NCBI GenBank assembly: GCA_010092695.1
Contig: JAADJJ010000001.1
Coordinates: 3,348,001-3,412,000, forward strand
From: Enterobacteriaceae bacterium 4M9
GTDB lineage: Bacteria > Pseudomonadota > Gammaproteobacteria > Enterobacterales > Enterobacteriaceae
Reading direction: 5' to 3'
DNA: 64,000 nt
A program made the position numbers and the translations under genes. The notes under the pieces are model-generated. The model did not search any database, had not been told where the DNA came from, and saw only the letters and a list, made by a program, of their open reading frames with translations. Below are positions 49,375-58,640 of the stretch, in pieces (within the stretch, counting starts at the first letter, position 1; every line of letters starts with the position of its first letter).

Positions 49375-50598
49375 CTACTGTAGCGAACTCCCCACCGTCT
49401 TATCGCGCAAAAACACCACCATCAGCACCAGCCAAACCACGCCGCTGGCAAAGTTGAACAGATTAAACAACCCATTTCCGCCCACCAGATACGCATGCTT
49501 ACTCACTTCAATCCCGACGGTGAAAATCAGCATCTGCAACATACCCATCGCTGCCGACACCGTGCCTTTACTCATTGGGCTGGCAAACAGCGTCAGGCGC
49601 ACCAGACCTGCGTTAGCAAGCCCGATACCAAAGGCATACACGCTCAGGCCCAGCGTCATAACAAGCCAGGCATGCGGCGAAACCACCGTGGCAAGTGCCG
49701 CCAGCGCCAGCCCTGCCACAATTGGCCCGCCGCCGAGAATGATCAGGGAGCGCACGCTACGGCGTGAAGTCAGACGCGCCAGCACCAGGTTACCGGCAAT
49801 CAACGCGCCAAAAATCGGCACCTGTAATAGCCCATACGCCATATGGCTTTGTTGCTCGCCGGTAATAATTATCACCGGCGACTGGGCAATCCACGCCAGC
49901 AACGGCAGGCTGACAAAGCCGGTTGCCAGTGCGCCGGCCATAAAGCGACCATTCTTCAGCACATCCCGATAATCACGCCCAAGTTGTGCCATTGAGAGTT
50001 TTTCACCCAGTCGGGTAGCGGTTTCTGGCATAGCACGCCATAGCCCACCGAGCGACACCGCGCCCAGTACGGCAAACAGCACAAACATGCCCTGCCACGG
50101 CGCAGCATGCACCCAGCCGGCCCCCACCAGCGGCCCCAGTAACGGCGCAATCAGCGCAACATTGGCCATCAGCGCCGTTATCTTGATACACACCGCCTCT
50201 TCAAACGACTCCTGAATAGCGGCGTAGCCTACAGCACCAATAAAGCACAGGCTGATGCCCTGCAAAAAGCGGATAACCGTGAACTGCTCAATGGTCTGGG
50301 CAAACAGGATGGCGAGGCAGGAGACAATAAACCACACCACGCCGGTGAGCATCACCGGGCGGCGCCCGATACGGTCCGAGAGCGGTCCCAGCAACCATTG
50401 CAGGAACATGCCGCCCGCCAGATAAGCGGTCATTGAGGTGGGTACCCACTCCACACCGGCCTGATATTGTTCAACCACCACCAGCATACCAGGCTGGATC
50501 ATGTCGTTGGCGATATAGGTAGAAAACTCGTAGAGCACCAGGCAGAGCGGAAATAACAGCGCCTGACGCCCGAGAGGCTTAGCTAAAGCAGTATGCAT
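49375..50598 (-). CDS. mdfA: Multidrug transporter MdfA
   Basis: A 407-residue MFS drug/proton antiporter (E. coli 410) with 12 helices that exports chloramphenicol, cationic dyes and quaternary ammonium compounds and also aids alkali tolerance. The membrane-embedded Glu of helix 1 is present in [11 protein letters not shown], Asp is present in the same helix, motif A reads [14 protein letters not shown], and motif B has the conserved Arg in IRFLQGIS. Nothing suggests loss of function. It converges on ybjI and is divergent from the PAP2 gene. Confidence 0.96.
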   Translation of the reverse strand: MHTALAKPLGRQALLFPLCLVLYEFSTYIANDMIQPGMLVVVEQYQAGVEWVPTSMTAYLAGGMFLQWLLGPLSDRIGRRPVMLTGVVWFIVSCLAILFAQTIEQFTVIRFLQGISLCFIGAVGYAAIQESFEEAVCIKITALMANVALIAPLLGPLVGAGWVHAAPWQGMFVLFAVLGAVSLGGLWRAMPETATRLGEKLSMAQLGRDYRDVLKNGRFMAGALATGFVSLPLLAWIAQSPVIIITGEQQSHMAYGLLQVPIFGALIAGNLVLARLTSRRSVRSLIILGGGPIVAGLALAALATVVSPHAWLVMTLGLSVYAFGIGLANAGLVRLTLFASPMSKGTVSAAMGMLQMLIFTVGIEVSKHAYLVGGNGLFNLFNFASGVVWLVLMVVFLRDKTVGSSLQ

Positions 50599-50703
50599 AA
50601 GCGGCTCGCGTTAACGGAAAAAGCGCAGAGTGTAATGAAAATGTGTTCCGTGGCACAGGTAAATTATGACTGCCCGTCATTAATTTGTCGCATTACGTGT
50701 GTT

Positions 50704-50721
50704 GGTTAAGTTTTTCTTCAT
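50704..50721 (+). promoter_or_regulatory. Candidate PhoP- or PmrA-type direct repeat upstream of the PAP2-ybjG unit
   Basis: GGTTAA, five bases, TCTTCA fits the PhoP repeat at 9 of 12 positions; shifted by one, GTTAAG-N5-CTTCAT fits the PmrA/BasR repeat at 10 of 12. E. coli ybjG is a reported target of PhoP and BasR, which makes either assignment plausible. The two cannot be told apart here. Confidence 0.35.
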
Positions 50722-50767
50722 TTTCAGATGTCAGGATTGCGGCACATAACTTGCTGTGGAGCGGCAT

Positions 50768-51499
50768 ATGTCCCCCAATGGTGAAACAATCAACTGTTCT
50801 GGTAAGTTGATTAATAAGAAAAACTCCCTTTACCGACTGCCGCAGAGCTTTTACCTTTACCAGCTTTTGGCGCTAACGCTCACCGGCCTGCTGTTTTTAT
50901 GGCTGGCGCGCAATGAAGCGCTCGATCGCGTTATTACCGGTTACTGGTTTGACGCCGCAACGATGCGCTTTCCGTGGGAAAACAATGTCTGGCTGGAACG
51001 ACTCAATCACCGGCTGCTTAAGTACATTATCATCGCAGGCGCGGCGTTCCTGCTGATTCGCGGGGTGATAAAACGCCAGCCGCGCCAGGTTACTGTTGCG
51101 CTGATGATGGGACTGGGCGCGTTAACCGTCGGCCTGCTCAAAGCTGCCAGCGCGCACTCCTGTCCGTGGAGCCTGGTGGAATACGGCGGCAGCGCAGTCG
51201 GTTTTCCGCTACTTGGCGAGGTGCCAGCCAATAGCGGTCCGGGTCAGTGCTTCCCTGGCGGCCATTCGTCGAGCGGCTTTATGACAATGGCGCTGTTTTT
51301 TCTGTACTATCGCGAGCGCCCGCGGCTCGCCTGGCTATGGCTGAGTATTGGCATCACGCTCGGGCTGGCGATGGGCTATGGCCAGGTGATGCGCGGTGCA
51401 CACTTTTTTTCCCACAATCTGTGGGCGGGTTGGTGGGTCTGGTTGACCCAGGTTGTGAGCTGGGGTTTAGCAACCGCTTTTATAAAGAAGGGAACGTAG
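50768..51499 (+). CDS. Membrane-associated PAP2 phosphatase (COG3907 type)
   Basis: A 243-residue protein with a hydrophilic N-terminus and about five hydrophobic helices. The PAP2 active-site motifs are the variant set KAASAHSCPW, CFPGGHSSSGF and MRGAHFFSHNLW, giving Lys, Gly-His and Arg...His catalytic residues. This set is typical of the COG3907 group rather than of BcrC/YbjG or PgpB. The substrate is unknown; lipid A, undecaprenyl diphosphate or phospholipids are candidates. I start at ATG 50768, because GGAG lies inside the alternative GTG start at 50756. It is absent here in E. coli K-12, and ybjG follows after four bases. Confidence 0.85.
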   Translation: MSPNGETINCSGKLINKKNSLYRLPQSFYLYQLLALTLTGLLFLWLARNEALDRVITGYWFDAATMRFPWENNVWLERLNHRLLKYIIIAGAAFLLIRGVIKRQPRQVTVALMMGLGALTVGLLKAASAHSCPWSLVEYGGSAVGFPLLGEVPANSGPGQCFPGGHSSSGFMTMALFFLYYRERPRLAWLWLSIGITLGLAMGYGQVMRGAHFFSHNLWAGWWVWLTQVVSWGLATAFIKKGT

Positions 51500-51503
51500 T
51501 TAT

Positions 51504-52112
51504 ATGTTAGAGACACTCAATCGCAACTGGTTTTTGCTGATTAACGCCACACCGTCGTCTGCCGACTGGCAGATTGATACCGCGCAGTTCATCGCCCGCG
51601 ACCTGATTTACGTCATGCCGGTACTGGTTGTGGTGATGTGGCTATGGGGACCACGCCGCGAAATCCATGCCCGCCGCCAGTTGGTGGTAAAAACGGCACT
51701 CGCGCTGGTTGTCAGCCTCAGCCTTTCCTGGCTTATGGGCCAACTGTTGCCGCATCCGCGCCCGTTTGCCATTGATGTTGGCTACAACTTCCTGCAACAC
51801 GCACCTGACAGTTCTTTCCCGAGTAACCACGGCACTGCCAGCTTTGCATTTGCCCTCGCCTTTTTACTCTGGTATCGCCTGCTGGCGGGGAGTGTGCTGC
51901 TTATTGCCGCCTGCGCCATCGCCTGGTCACGCGTGTACCTCGGCGTACACTGGCCGCTGGATATGGTCGGAGGCCTGCTCACCAGCCTGTGTGGCTGCCT
52001 GATTGCCCAACTTATCTGGAACCGCTGGGGTGAGCCTTTGCTGGAAACATTGTCCCGCCTGTACCGCATCTGTTTTGCCCTGCCCATTCGCAAAGGCTGG
52101 GTACGTGACTAG
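51504..52112 (+). CDS. ybjG: Undecaprenyl-diphosphatase YbjG (BcrC family)
   Basis: A 202-residue inner-membrane PAP2 enzyme (E. coli YbjG 198) that hydrolyses undecaprenyl diphosphate to recycle the lipid carrier of cell-wall synthesis; overproduction gives bacitracin resistance. Motif C1 is MGQLLPHPRPF, C2 is FPSNHGT, and C3 is SRVYLGVHWPLDM. The C2 residue before His is Asn where I recall Asp in E. coli. The C-terminal FALPIRKGWVRD is conserved. It starts four bases after the PAP2 gene and so is probably translated with it. Confidence 0.93.
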   Translation: MLETLNRNWFLLINATPSSADWQIDTAQFIARDLIYVMPVLVVVMWLWGPRREIHARRQLVVKTALALVVSLSLSWLMGQLLPHPRPFAIDVGYNFLQHAPDSSFPSNHGTASFAFALAFLLWYRLLAGSVLLIAACAIAWSRVYLGVHWPLDMVGGLLTSLCGCLIAQLIWNRWGEPLLETLSRLYRICFALPIRKGWVRD

Positions 52113-52121
52113 CGACTGACG

Positions 52122-52180
52122 CCCCGGTAAGATAGCGGCCAGAAGCCTTTCCCTGCCGGAAAGGCGCTGTTTTACCGGGG
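52122..52180 (+). promoter_or_regulatory. Structured leader that may mask the deoR ribosome binding site
   Basis: CCCCGGTAA (52122-52130) is a perfect complement of TTACCGGGG (52172-52180). Inside it, GCCTTTCC (52145-52152) pairs with GGAAAGGC (52158-52165). The 3' strand of the outer stem contains most of the deoR Shine-Dalgarno sequence GGGGGAG, so folding should hide it. There is no T-run, so this is not a terminator for ybjG. Confidence 0.65.
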
Positions 52181-52186
52181 GAGTTT

Positions 52187-52945
52187 ATGGAATCACGCCG
52201 TGAGAAACGCATCGACTGGCTGCTACAGGCGCTGCGCCAGCGTGACAAACTTCACCTGAGGGAAGCCGCAGCCCAGCTTGGGGTTTCCGAAATGACTATC
52301 CGCCGCGATTTGAGCGATGAGGATACCCCCGTCGCCCTGCTGGGCGGTCACCTGGTACTGGCTCGCGGTGCGGCAACGCATTATCTGCTAAACGACCAGA
52401 AAAGCCGTAACGTCAAAGAAAAACGCCACGCCGCACGGCTGGCAGCGGCGCTGGCTAAACCGCACCAGACGCTGTTTTTTGACTGCGGCACCACAACACC
52501 GTTTATCATCGAAGCACTGGATAACGACCTGCCTTTTACCGGGGTCTGTTACTCACTCAATACTTTTCTCGCTCTGCGTGAAAAACCGCTATGCCGGGTC
52601 ATTCTGTGCGGCGGTGAATTCCACCCCAGCAGTGCCATTTTCCGCCCGCTCAATCTGGGTGAAACACTTGCCAACCTGTGCCCGGACCTGGCGTTTTTAT
52701 CAGCAGCAGGCATTCACCCTGGCCCCGGTGCGACCTGTTTTAACCTTGATGAACTGCCGGTTAAACACTGGGCGCTGCAAAACGCGCAAAAGCGCGTGCT
52801 GGTGGTGGATGACAGTAAATTTGGCAAAGTGCGCCCGGCCTGCATGGGACCGCTGTCTGTCTTTGAGGTGCTGATAAGTAACGCACCACCGCCGCAGGAA
52901 ATTGCCGAACAGGCGCAAACACAGGGCATCACGCTTATCTGGTGA
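52187..52945 (+). CDS. deoR: Deoxyribose operon repressor DeoR
   Basis: A 252-residue repressor (E. coli 252) of the deoCABD nucleoside catabolic operon and nupG, induced by deoxyribose-5-phosphate. The N-terminal HTH_DeoR domain includes LREAAAQLGVSEMTIRRDLS (residues 24-43). The C-terminal DeoR sensor domain has the phosphosugar-binding GTTTPFI and DSKFG motifs. Two bases or fewer separate GGGGGAG from an ideal spacing to the ATG. It is downstream of ybjG, 74 bases away, with a structured leader, and ends at a strong bidirectional terminator. Confidence 0.96.
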   Translation: MESRREKRIDWLLQALRQRDKLHLREAAAQLGVSEMTIRRDLSDEDTPVALLGGHLVLARGAATHYLLNDQKSRNVKEKRHAARLAAALAKPHQTLFFDCGTTTPFIIEALDNDLPFTGVCYSLNTFLALREKPLCRVILCGGEFHPSSAIFRPLNLGETLANLCPDLAFLSAAGIHPGPGATCFNLDELPVKHWALQNAQKRVLVVDDSKFGKVRPACMGPLSVFEVLISNAPPPQEIAEQAQTQGITLIW

Positions 52946-52980
52946 TATCCCGCCACGTATTGAGTCCCGAACACGCCATA

Positions 52981-53022
52981 AAAAACGCGCCGCCAGAGAC
53001 TGTCTCTGGCGGCGCGTTATTT
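52981..53022. terminator. Bidirectional terminator between deoR and dacC
   Basis: A 16-bp perfect stem, AACGCGCCGCCAGAGA (52984-52999) with its complement at 53003-53018, closes on CTG. TTATTTTA follows on the plus strand and TTTTTT on the minus strand, serving both converging genes. Confidence 0.93.
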
Positions 53023-53047
53023 TACCTGCCGGGTGAAAAGCCGGTTA

Positions 53048-54250
53048 TCAGGAGAACCAGCTACCGAACCAGCCGTTGAGTTTCATCATGACAAAATCAA
53101 CGATACGGCTGAAGAAACCGCCTTCATTGACCGCTTCCATCACCACCAGCGGACGCTGTTCGATGGATTTGCCGTTAAGCTGGAAGTCGATAGTGCCAAC
53201 CACCTGCCCTTTTTTCAGCGGAGCGGTGAGCTGAGTATTGCTCAGGGTATAGCTTGCCTTCAGGTTCTTAAGCTGGCCGCGCGGGATGGTGACCGAACCA
53301 CTGTCGCCTGCGCCAAGCTTCGCCTCTTTCACATCGCCATACCACACGCGCTGGGTCACAAACGGCGTGTCCGGCTTCACTGGCGTCACGGTTTCAAAGA
53401 AGCGGAAGCCCCAGGTCAGCAGCTTCTGCGACTCGCGAAAGCGAATGGCGTCGGTTTTCGCGCCCAGCACCACCGACACCAGACGCATATCGTCCTGAGT
53501 TGCCGAGGCCACCAGGTTGTACCCTGCGCCTGCCGTCGTGCCGGTCTTCATTCCGTCCACGTTCAGGCTGGTGCTCCACAGCAGACGGTTTCGGTTAAGC
53601 TGGCGAATGTTATTGAAGGTAAATTCTTTTTCTTTATGAACCGCGTATTCGTCCGGCACATCGCGAATCAGCGCCTGACCCAGCAGTGCCATATCACGCG
53701 CGGTGCTGTACTGCCCCGGTGCGTCCAGGCCGTGCACGGTTTTAAACGTGGTGTTGGTCAGCCCAAGCTTAGTGACATAGCTGTTCATCAGGCTGATAAA
53801 CGAATCCTGGCTGCCTGCCACGTGGTCAGCAAGCGCAATACAGGCATCGTTGCCGGACTGAATAATAATGCCCTTATTCAGATCCTCAACGGAAACGCGG
53901 TCGCCGGGCTTAAGGAACATCACCGAAGAGCCGCGCAATGCCGGGTTACCGGTCGCCCAGGCATCTTTACCCACTGTCACCATATCGGTAAGCTGGATTT
54001 TGCCCGATTTGAGCGCCTGGCCCACCACGTAGCTGGTCATAATCTTGGTGAGGCTGGCAGGGTCCAGTTTCTCATCCGCATTGCCTTCCGCCAGCACTTT
54101 TCCGCTGGCGTAGTCCATCAGAATCCACGCTTTTGCGTCAATTTCCGGCGCCCCCGGCGCCTGCTCGGCGTGTACCATCGGCACCGCCACCAGCAACAGG
54201 GCGCTGCCTGCCACCCATCTGCGTAACGCAGGGAAAGTCAAACTCGTCAT
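53048..54250 (-). CDS. dacC: D-alanyl-D-alanine carboxypeptidase DacC (PBP6)
   Basis: A 400-residue low-molecular-weight penicillin-binding protein (E. coli 400), more abundant in stationary phase, that trims pentapeptide side chains of murein. The signal peptide ends near VHA (residue 28). Active-site motifs: SLTK (Ser66-Lys69), SGN in [11 protein letters not shown] and KTG in [12 protein letters not shown]-terminal beta-rich domain is followed by an amphipathic anchor [15 protein letters not shown] that binds the periplasmic face of the inner membrane. I start at ATG 54250, where the signal peptide begins. The upstream leader contains the palindrome GCCAGGCCTGGC (54282-54293). Confidence 0.96.
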   Translation of the reverse strand: MTSLTFPALRRWVAGSALLLVAVPMVHAEQAPGAPEIDAKAWILMDYASGKVLAEGNADEKLDPASLTKIMTSYVVGQALKSGKIQLTDMVTVGKDAWATGNPALRGSSVMFLKPGDRVSVEDLNKGIIIQSGNDACIALADHVAGSQDSFISLMNSYVTKLGLTNTTFKTVHGLDAPGQYSTARDMALLGQALIRDVPDEYAVHKEKEFTFNNIRQLNRNRLLWSTSLNVDGMKTGTTAGAGYNLVASATQDDMRLVSVVLGAKTDAIRFRESQKLLTWGFRFFETVTPVKPDTPFVTQRVWYGDVKEAKLGAGDSGSVTIPRGQLKNLKASYTLSNTQLTAPLKKGQVVGTIDFQLNGKSIEQRPLVVMEAVNEGGFFSRIVDFVMMKLNGWFGSWFS

Positions 54251-54488
54251 ATATGCCCCGGGTATCCATTCTCTAAACCCCGCCAGGCCTGGCAGCCTGC
54301 GGGGAAGCGAAAAAGTAATAACCCACAAATCATCTTAAAGAAACAGTGAGTTGGTAAAGTTTTTTAAGTTTACCCGATAACCAGGGAACGTGCTGCCAAA
54401 GCGCTCATTTTTTCGCTGCGCTGGAAAGCGAATCCAGAAAATTCCATACTTCCCCTACCATAACCGGCTTGAACAATCAGGAGCACTG

Positions 54489-55115
54489 ATGATTACCGTC
54501 TGGGGCAGAGAGAATTCAACCAACGTGAAAAAGGTACTGTGGTGCCTTGAGGAATTACAGTTGCACTACCAGCGTATCCCCGCCGGTGGGCAGTACGGTC
54601 TCAATCGCGACCCGGAATATCTGGCGATGAACCCGAACGGACTGGTGCCGTGCCTGCGCGATGAGGCAACCGGACTGGTGCTCTGGGAATCGCACAGTAT
54701 TGTGCGCTATCTCGCGGCACAGTACGGGCAAAACACGCTCTGGCAAGCCGAACCTGCCGCAAGAGCCGTGGGGGAGAAGTGGATGGACTGGACGATTGGC
54801 GCGCTCACTGAGCCGTACCGCGGCGTCTTTATCAGCCTGGTACGCACGCCAGCCGAGCAGCGCGACAGCGCGCTGATTGCGCGCAGCACCGCCGAGTGCA
54901 ACACCCAACTCGGCATTGTTGATGGCGCGCTGGCAGAGCAGCCGTGGCTTTCTGGTTCGCAATTTGGCCCTGGTGATATCGCCTTTGGCCCGGTGGCGTA
55001 CGCGCTGCTCAACCTCAACCTTGAACTGACGCCGTATGCGCATTTACAGGACTGGTTTGCGCGCGTGAGCGCACGCCCGGCCTTTGCTAAAACGGTGGCA
55101 ATTGCGCTCAGTTAA
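54489..55115 (+). CDS. gstB: Glutathione S-transferase GstB
   Basis: A 208-residue cytoplasmic GST (E. coli 208). The N-terminal thioredoxin-like domain begins MITVWGRENSTNVKKVLWCL, with the Ser/Asn catalytic region in the first 15 residues and the cis-Pro in NPNGLVPCLRD, plus the glutathione-gamma-glutamyl contact ESHSIVRYLA. The helical C-terminal domain is less conserved. E. coli GstB acts on bromoacetate. I start at ATG 54489 after AGGAG. Its stop overlaps the convergent yliI stop by eight bases. Confidence 0.94.
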   Translation: MITVWGRENSTNVKKVLWCLEELQLHYQRIPAGGQYGLNRDPEYLAMNPNGLVPCLRDEATGLVLWESHSIVRYLAAQYGQNTLWQAEPAARAVGEKWMDWTIGALTEPYRGVFISLVRTPAEQRDSALIARSTAECNTQLGIVDGALAEQPWLSGSQFGPGDIAFGPVAYALLNLNLELTPYAHLQDWFARVSARPAFAKTVAIALS

Positions 55116-56223
55116 CCACCGGACTCACCTTCAGAAGCTGGCCGTCGGGTGCGTCGGTCAGCACATACAGATAGCCATCCGGCCCGACTTTAACATTGCG
55201 GATACGCTGCTTACGCTCGCCAAGCAAGCGCTGCTCGTCACTGACTTTATCGCCCTCCACCCGCAGGGAAATGAGCGTTTTGTCCTTGAGCGCACCGATA
55301 AACAGCCGCTGTTTCCACTGCGGGAATTTATCGCTGTTGTAAAACGCCATGCCACTTATCGCGGGGGAAACTTTCCAGTAATAGACCGGTGGCGTCATAT
55401 TGTTAACCTGCCCGCCTTTGGTTTCAGGGTAGCGCTCGCCGCTGTAGTCAATGCCCCAGGTGGCAATCGGCCAGCCGTAATTTTTGCCCGCCTGGGGAAT
55501 ATTGATTTCATCACCGCCACGCGGGCCGTGCTCATGCAGCCACACGGTATGGCTCCACGGATTGAGCGCCATGCCCTGTGGGTTACGCATGCCGTATGAC
55601 CAGATTTCCGGGCGCATCCCTTTGCGTGCAACAAACGGGTTATCGGCCGGTACGGCCCCGTCCTGTGTCAGGCGCACCACCTTACCCTGGAGCTTATCGA
55701 GCTGCTGTGCGGTGTTGCGCTGGTTATTCTCCCCCAGCGCCACATAGAGAAAACCCTCATTATCAAAGGCCATGCTGCCGCCAAAATGGTTACCGGTCGA
55801 GAGTTTCGGCGTCTGGCGAAACACCACTTTAAAATCGTCAAGCTGCGTCATGTCGCTATTAAGCGTGCCGTAGCCCACTGCCGTCCCCGCTTTACCCTCG
55901 GTATTTTCCTCGGCATAACTCAGCCACACCCGACGGCTTTTGGCAAAATCCGGCGCTAATGCGATGTCAAATAACCCACCCTGCCCCTGCGCCCATACCG
56001 CAGGCAGGCCAGCGATGGGCGCAGACCGTCCCTTATCCGGCTGCCAGCGCACCAGCTCGCCGCCGCGCAGAGTGATAAGCATCCCCTGATTATCGGGTAA
56101 AAATGCCAGTGACCAGGGATGCGCGAGGTTATTTTGCAGGGTTTCAACGTGGGCCGTTGCGGCAAGTACCGGACCGCTGGCCAGCAGCAGCCCGGCGAGC
56201 AATGTGCGCAGGACAAATTTCAC
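55108..56223 (-). CDS. yliI: PQQ-dependent soluble aldose sugar dehydrogenase YliI
   Basis: A 371-residue periplasmic protein (E. coli YliI 371), a six-bladed beta-propeller that oxidises aldoses with pyrroloquinoline quinone. The signal peptide is about 21 residues (ending VLAA). Family motifs include NPQGMALNPWSHTVWLHEHG with the conserved catalytic-type His region, and GENNQRNTAQQLDKLQGKVVR. E. coli does not make PQQ and must take it up; no PQQ biosynthesis gene is seen in this window. It converges on gstB with overlapping stops and lies downstream of bssR on the same strand. Confidence 0.94.
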   Translation of the reverse strand: MKFVLRTLLAGLLLASGPVLAATAHVETLQNNLAHPWSLAFLPDNQGMLITLRGGELVRWQPDKGRSAPIAGLPAVWAQGQGGLFDIALAPDFAKSRRVWLSYAEENTEGKAGTAVGYGTLNSDMTQLDDFKVVFRQTPKLSTGNHFGGSMAFDNEGFLYVALGENNQRNTAQQLDKLQGKVVRLTQDGAVPADNPFVARKGMRPEIWSYGMRNPQGMALNPWSHTVWLHEHGPRGGDEINIPQAGKNYGWPIATWGIDYSGERYPETKGGQVNNMTPPVYYWKVSPAISGMAFYNSDKFPQWKQRLFIGALKDKTLISLRVEGDKVSDEQRLLGERKQRIRNVKVGPDGYLYVLTDAPDGQLLKVSPVVN

Positions 56224-56298
56224 TCTCTCGACTCTCCTTTTTGGGCCGTCCGTAAAGCGTAGCCGTCCCGCACAGGAAATGACAGCGTCTACAAAAGC

Positions 56299-56673
56299 TT
56301 AATCAAGCGGTGTCACAGTGCTGGCCTGCTCAAGTGCATTGTGCACGTTACCAAGCTCATCCACGCAGGCTGCCAGCTTTCTGGCATCAACACTGCACCA
56401 TTGCGGGCAGTCATGCGGGCCGCTCATCAGGCACAGTGCCGCGTGCGACAATGCCTGCGCGGCGTTTTGGCACAACACTATTTCTTGCTCAGGCACGCCT
56501 TCACCAGGCAGCCGAAACTGTGCACTCAGTGCAAATAACGCATCTCGCAGCCGTTCACTCTCAGCCATTGAGAGCTGTCCACAGGCGCGGCAAATCTGCA
56601 GGGTAGAAAACAGAGTGCGATGCATCTCACCAAGTCTTTGAAGCAGCAAGGCTTCATCACGCAATTCATGCAT
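56299..56673 (-). CDS. bssR: BssR-like biofilm regulator
   Basis: A 124-residue cytoplasmic protein at the position of E. coli bssR (yliH, 127 residues), between yliI and rimO with the same relative orientation. Most of the sequence has diverged; the best-conserved stretch is LCLMSGPHDCP (about residues 81-91), with weaker similarity around MAESERLRDALFAL. E. coli BssR affects biofilm formation and indole and AI-2 signalling by an unknown route. The ribosome site is GGAGG at normal spacing. Assignment rests on synteny plus this short motif. Confidence 0.7.
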   Translation of the reverse strand: MHELRDEALLLQRLGEMHRTLFSTLQICRACGQLSMAESERLRDALFALSAQFRLPGEGVPEQEIVLCQNAAQALSHAALCLMSGPHDCPQWCSVDARKLAACVDELGNVHNALEQASTVTPLD

Positions 56674-56860
56674 ATTCCCTCCTGTTGCATCTGAACAATA
56701 CCCACAATAATTATAGGTCTAAATTTCAGGTAAACAGATGACATGTGCAAAATTTACGCAACCCAACACCACCCCGGTGCGCATATAGCGGTACAATTTT
56801 GCCGCCCGGCGCTGTAGAATCCCCGCCTGATAATTCCATGAATGATGATTTTTTGACCTT

Positions 56861-58186
56861 ATGAGCAATGTGACTACCCCGCCGAAAATCGGCTTTGTCT
56901 CGCTGGGCTGCCCGAAAAACCTGGTGGATTCTGAGCGCATTCTGACCGAACTGCGCACTGAAGGTTATGATGTGGTGCCAAGCTATGACAACGCCGATAT
57001 GGTTATCGTCAACACCTGCGGCTTTATTGACAGTGCGGTGCAGGAATCGCTGGAAGCCATCGGCGAGGCGCTGAAAGAAAACGGCAAAGTCATCGTCACC
57101 GGCTGCCTCGGTGCTAAAGAAGACCAGATCCGCGAAGTGCACCCGAAGGTGCTGGAAATCACCGGCCCGCACAGCTACGAGCAAGTGCTGTCGCACGTAC
57201 ACCATTACGTGCCGAAGCCTGAGCACAACCCGTACCTGAGCCTGGTGCCCGCGCAGGGCGTGAAGCTGACGCCGCGCCATTATGCTTATCTCAAGATTTC
57301 CGAAGGCTGTAACCACCGCTGCGCGTTCTGCATCATTCCGTCGATGCGTGGCGATCTCGACAGCCGCCCGGTGGGCGAAGTACTGGCCGAGGCTAAACGC
57401 CTGGTGGAATCCGGCGTAAAAGAACTGCTGGTGATTTCTCAGGACACCTCCGCCTACGGCGTGGACGTGAAGCACCGTACGGGCTTCTGGAACGGCGAGC
57501 CGGTGAAAACCAGCATGGTCAGCCTGTGTGAGCAGCTCGCCCGCCTCGGCGTCTGGACCCGCCTGCACTACGTTTATCCGTACCCGCACGTTGATGACGT
57601 TATCCCGCTGATGGCCGAAGGCAAAATCCTGCCGTATCTGGATATCCCGTTACAGCACGCCAGCCCGCGTATTCTCAAACTGATGAAACGCCCGGGCGCG
57701 GTTGAGCGCACCCTCGAGCGCATCAAGAAATGGCGCGAGATCTGCCCGGATCTGACGCTGCGCTCCACCTTTATCGTCGGTTTCCCTGGTGAAACGGAAG
57801 AAGACTTCCAGATGTTGCTCGACTTCCTTAAAGAAGCGCGCCTGGATCGCGTCGGCTGCTTTAAGTACAGCCCGGTTGACGGTGCAGCAGCCAACGACCT
57901 GCCGGATCAGATCCCGGAAGAGGTGAAAGAAGAACGCTGGAACCGCTTTATGCAGCTTCAGCAGCAGATTTCTACCGAGCGTTTACAGGAAAAAGTCGGT
58001 CGTGAAATTCTGGTCATGATTGATGAAGTGGATGAAGAAGGCGCCATTGGCCGCAGCATGGCCGATGCCCCGGAAATCGACGGCGCGGTTTACCTCAACG
58101 GCGAAACCAATCTCAAGCCTGGTGATGTGGTGCGTGCGAAAGTGGAAAACGCCGACGAATACGACCTGTGGGCGAGCATCGTTTAA
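56861..58186 (+). CDS. rimO: Ribosomal protein S12 methylthiotransferase RimO
   Basis: A 441-residue radical-SAM enzyme (E. coli 441) that adds a methylthio group to Asp89 of ribosomal protein S12. The N-terminal UPF0004 domain has auxiliary-cluster ligands Cys17, Cys53 and Cys82. The radical-SAM cluster is Cys150, Cys154 and Cys157 in CNHRCAFC. The C-terminal TRAM domain ends in [15 protein letters not shown]. Its stop overlaps the convergent DUF4385 gene by four bases. RimK, another ribosomal protein modifier, is also in this window but about 15 kb away. Confidence 0.97.
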   Translation: MSNVTTPPKIGFVSLGCPKNLVDSERILTELRTEGYDVVPSYDNADMVIVNTCGFIDSAVQESLEAIGEALKENGKVIVTGCLGAKEDQIREVHPKVLEITGPHSYEQVLSHVHHYVPKPEHNPYLSLVPAQGVKLTPRHYAYLKISEGCNHRCAFCIIPSMRGDLDSRPVGEVLAEAKRLVESGVKELLVISQDTSAYGVDVKHRTGFWNGEPVKTSMVSLCEQLARLGVWTRLHYVYPYPHVDDVIPLMAEGKILPYLDIPLQHASPRILKLMKRPGAVERTLERIKKWREICPDLTLRSTFIVGFPGETEEDFQMLLDFLKEARLDRVGCFKYSPVDGAAANDLPDQIPEEVKEERWNRFMQLQQQISTERLQEKVGREILVMIDEVDEEGAIGRSMADAPEIDGAVYLNGETNLKPGDVVRAKVENADEYDLWASIV

Positions 58187-58638
58187 CCGTAATGCTGCTG
58201 ATGGGCCTTTTTGCGCGCCAGATAGTCCTTATCCTGGCGTAGAATGTCCCAGTATGTTTTGAAAATGGCCGCGCTTGCGGCCTTTTCTTTATCCAGCTGA
58301 TAAGGCAGTACGCTGCCGTCAGGGGCATATTTTTTACCGCCTGGATGATTGGCGTAACGACGTGAGCGCGTATAGCCCATCTGGATAAACTTACGCGCCA
58401 TGTCCATGCCGACAAACTCATCCTTGCGGCGGTATTCTTCAAACATCGCCATAATGGCCTGCGCGGAGGCTTCTGCCTGCGCCGGGGTTTTAAAGCGCCA
58501 GTGAGGCAGGATTTCGCTTTTATACGGCTCCACCAGCAGCACGCCCTGCTCGCCACGCCCGACCTGATAGCGCTCGGGCTGCTTGCGAAAATCAATCGCC
58601 GCAAAATCCTGGTCATAATCGAACGGTTTATTCGCCAT
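58183..58638 (-). CDS. DUF4385 family protein
   Basis: A 151-residue, probably cytoplasmic protein without signal peptide or membrane segment. Features include [20 protein letters not shown] near the start, [15 protein letters not shown], and the basic [22 protein letters not shown] recognise it as DUF4385, a family of unknown function. I start at ATG 58638: it lies two bases after the gsiD stop, and its GGAG ribosome site is formed by the last gsiD codons, so it is coupled to the gsi operon. E. coli carries the c-di-GMP genes yliE and yliF at this location instead. Confidence 0.8.
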   Translation of the reverse strand: MANKPFDYDQDFAAIDFRKQPERYQVGRGEQGVLLVEPYKSEILPHWRFKTPAQAEASAQAIMAMFEEYRRKDEFVGMDMARKFIQMGYTRSRRYANHPGGKKYAPDGSVLPYQLDKEKAASAAIFKTYWDILRQDKDYLARKKAHQQHYG

Positions 58639-58640
58639 GC

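Noticed and set aside
53033..54226. A 397-codon plus-strand open frame opposite dacC.
   Set aside because: Shadow of dacC; rich in His, Arg and Gln as such shadows are, and without a ribosome site.
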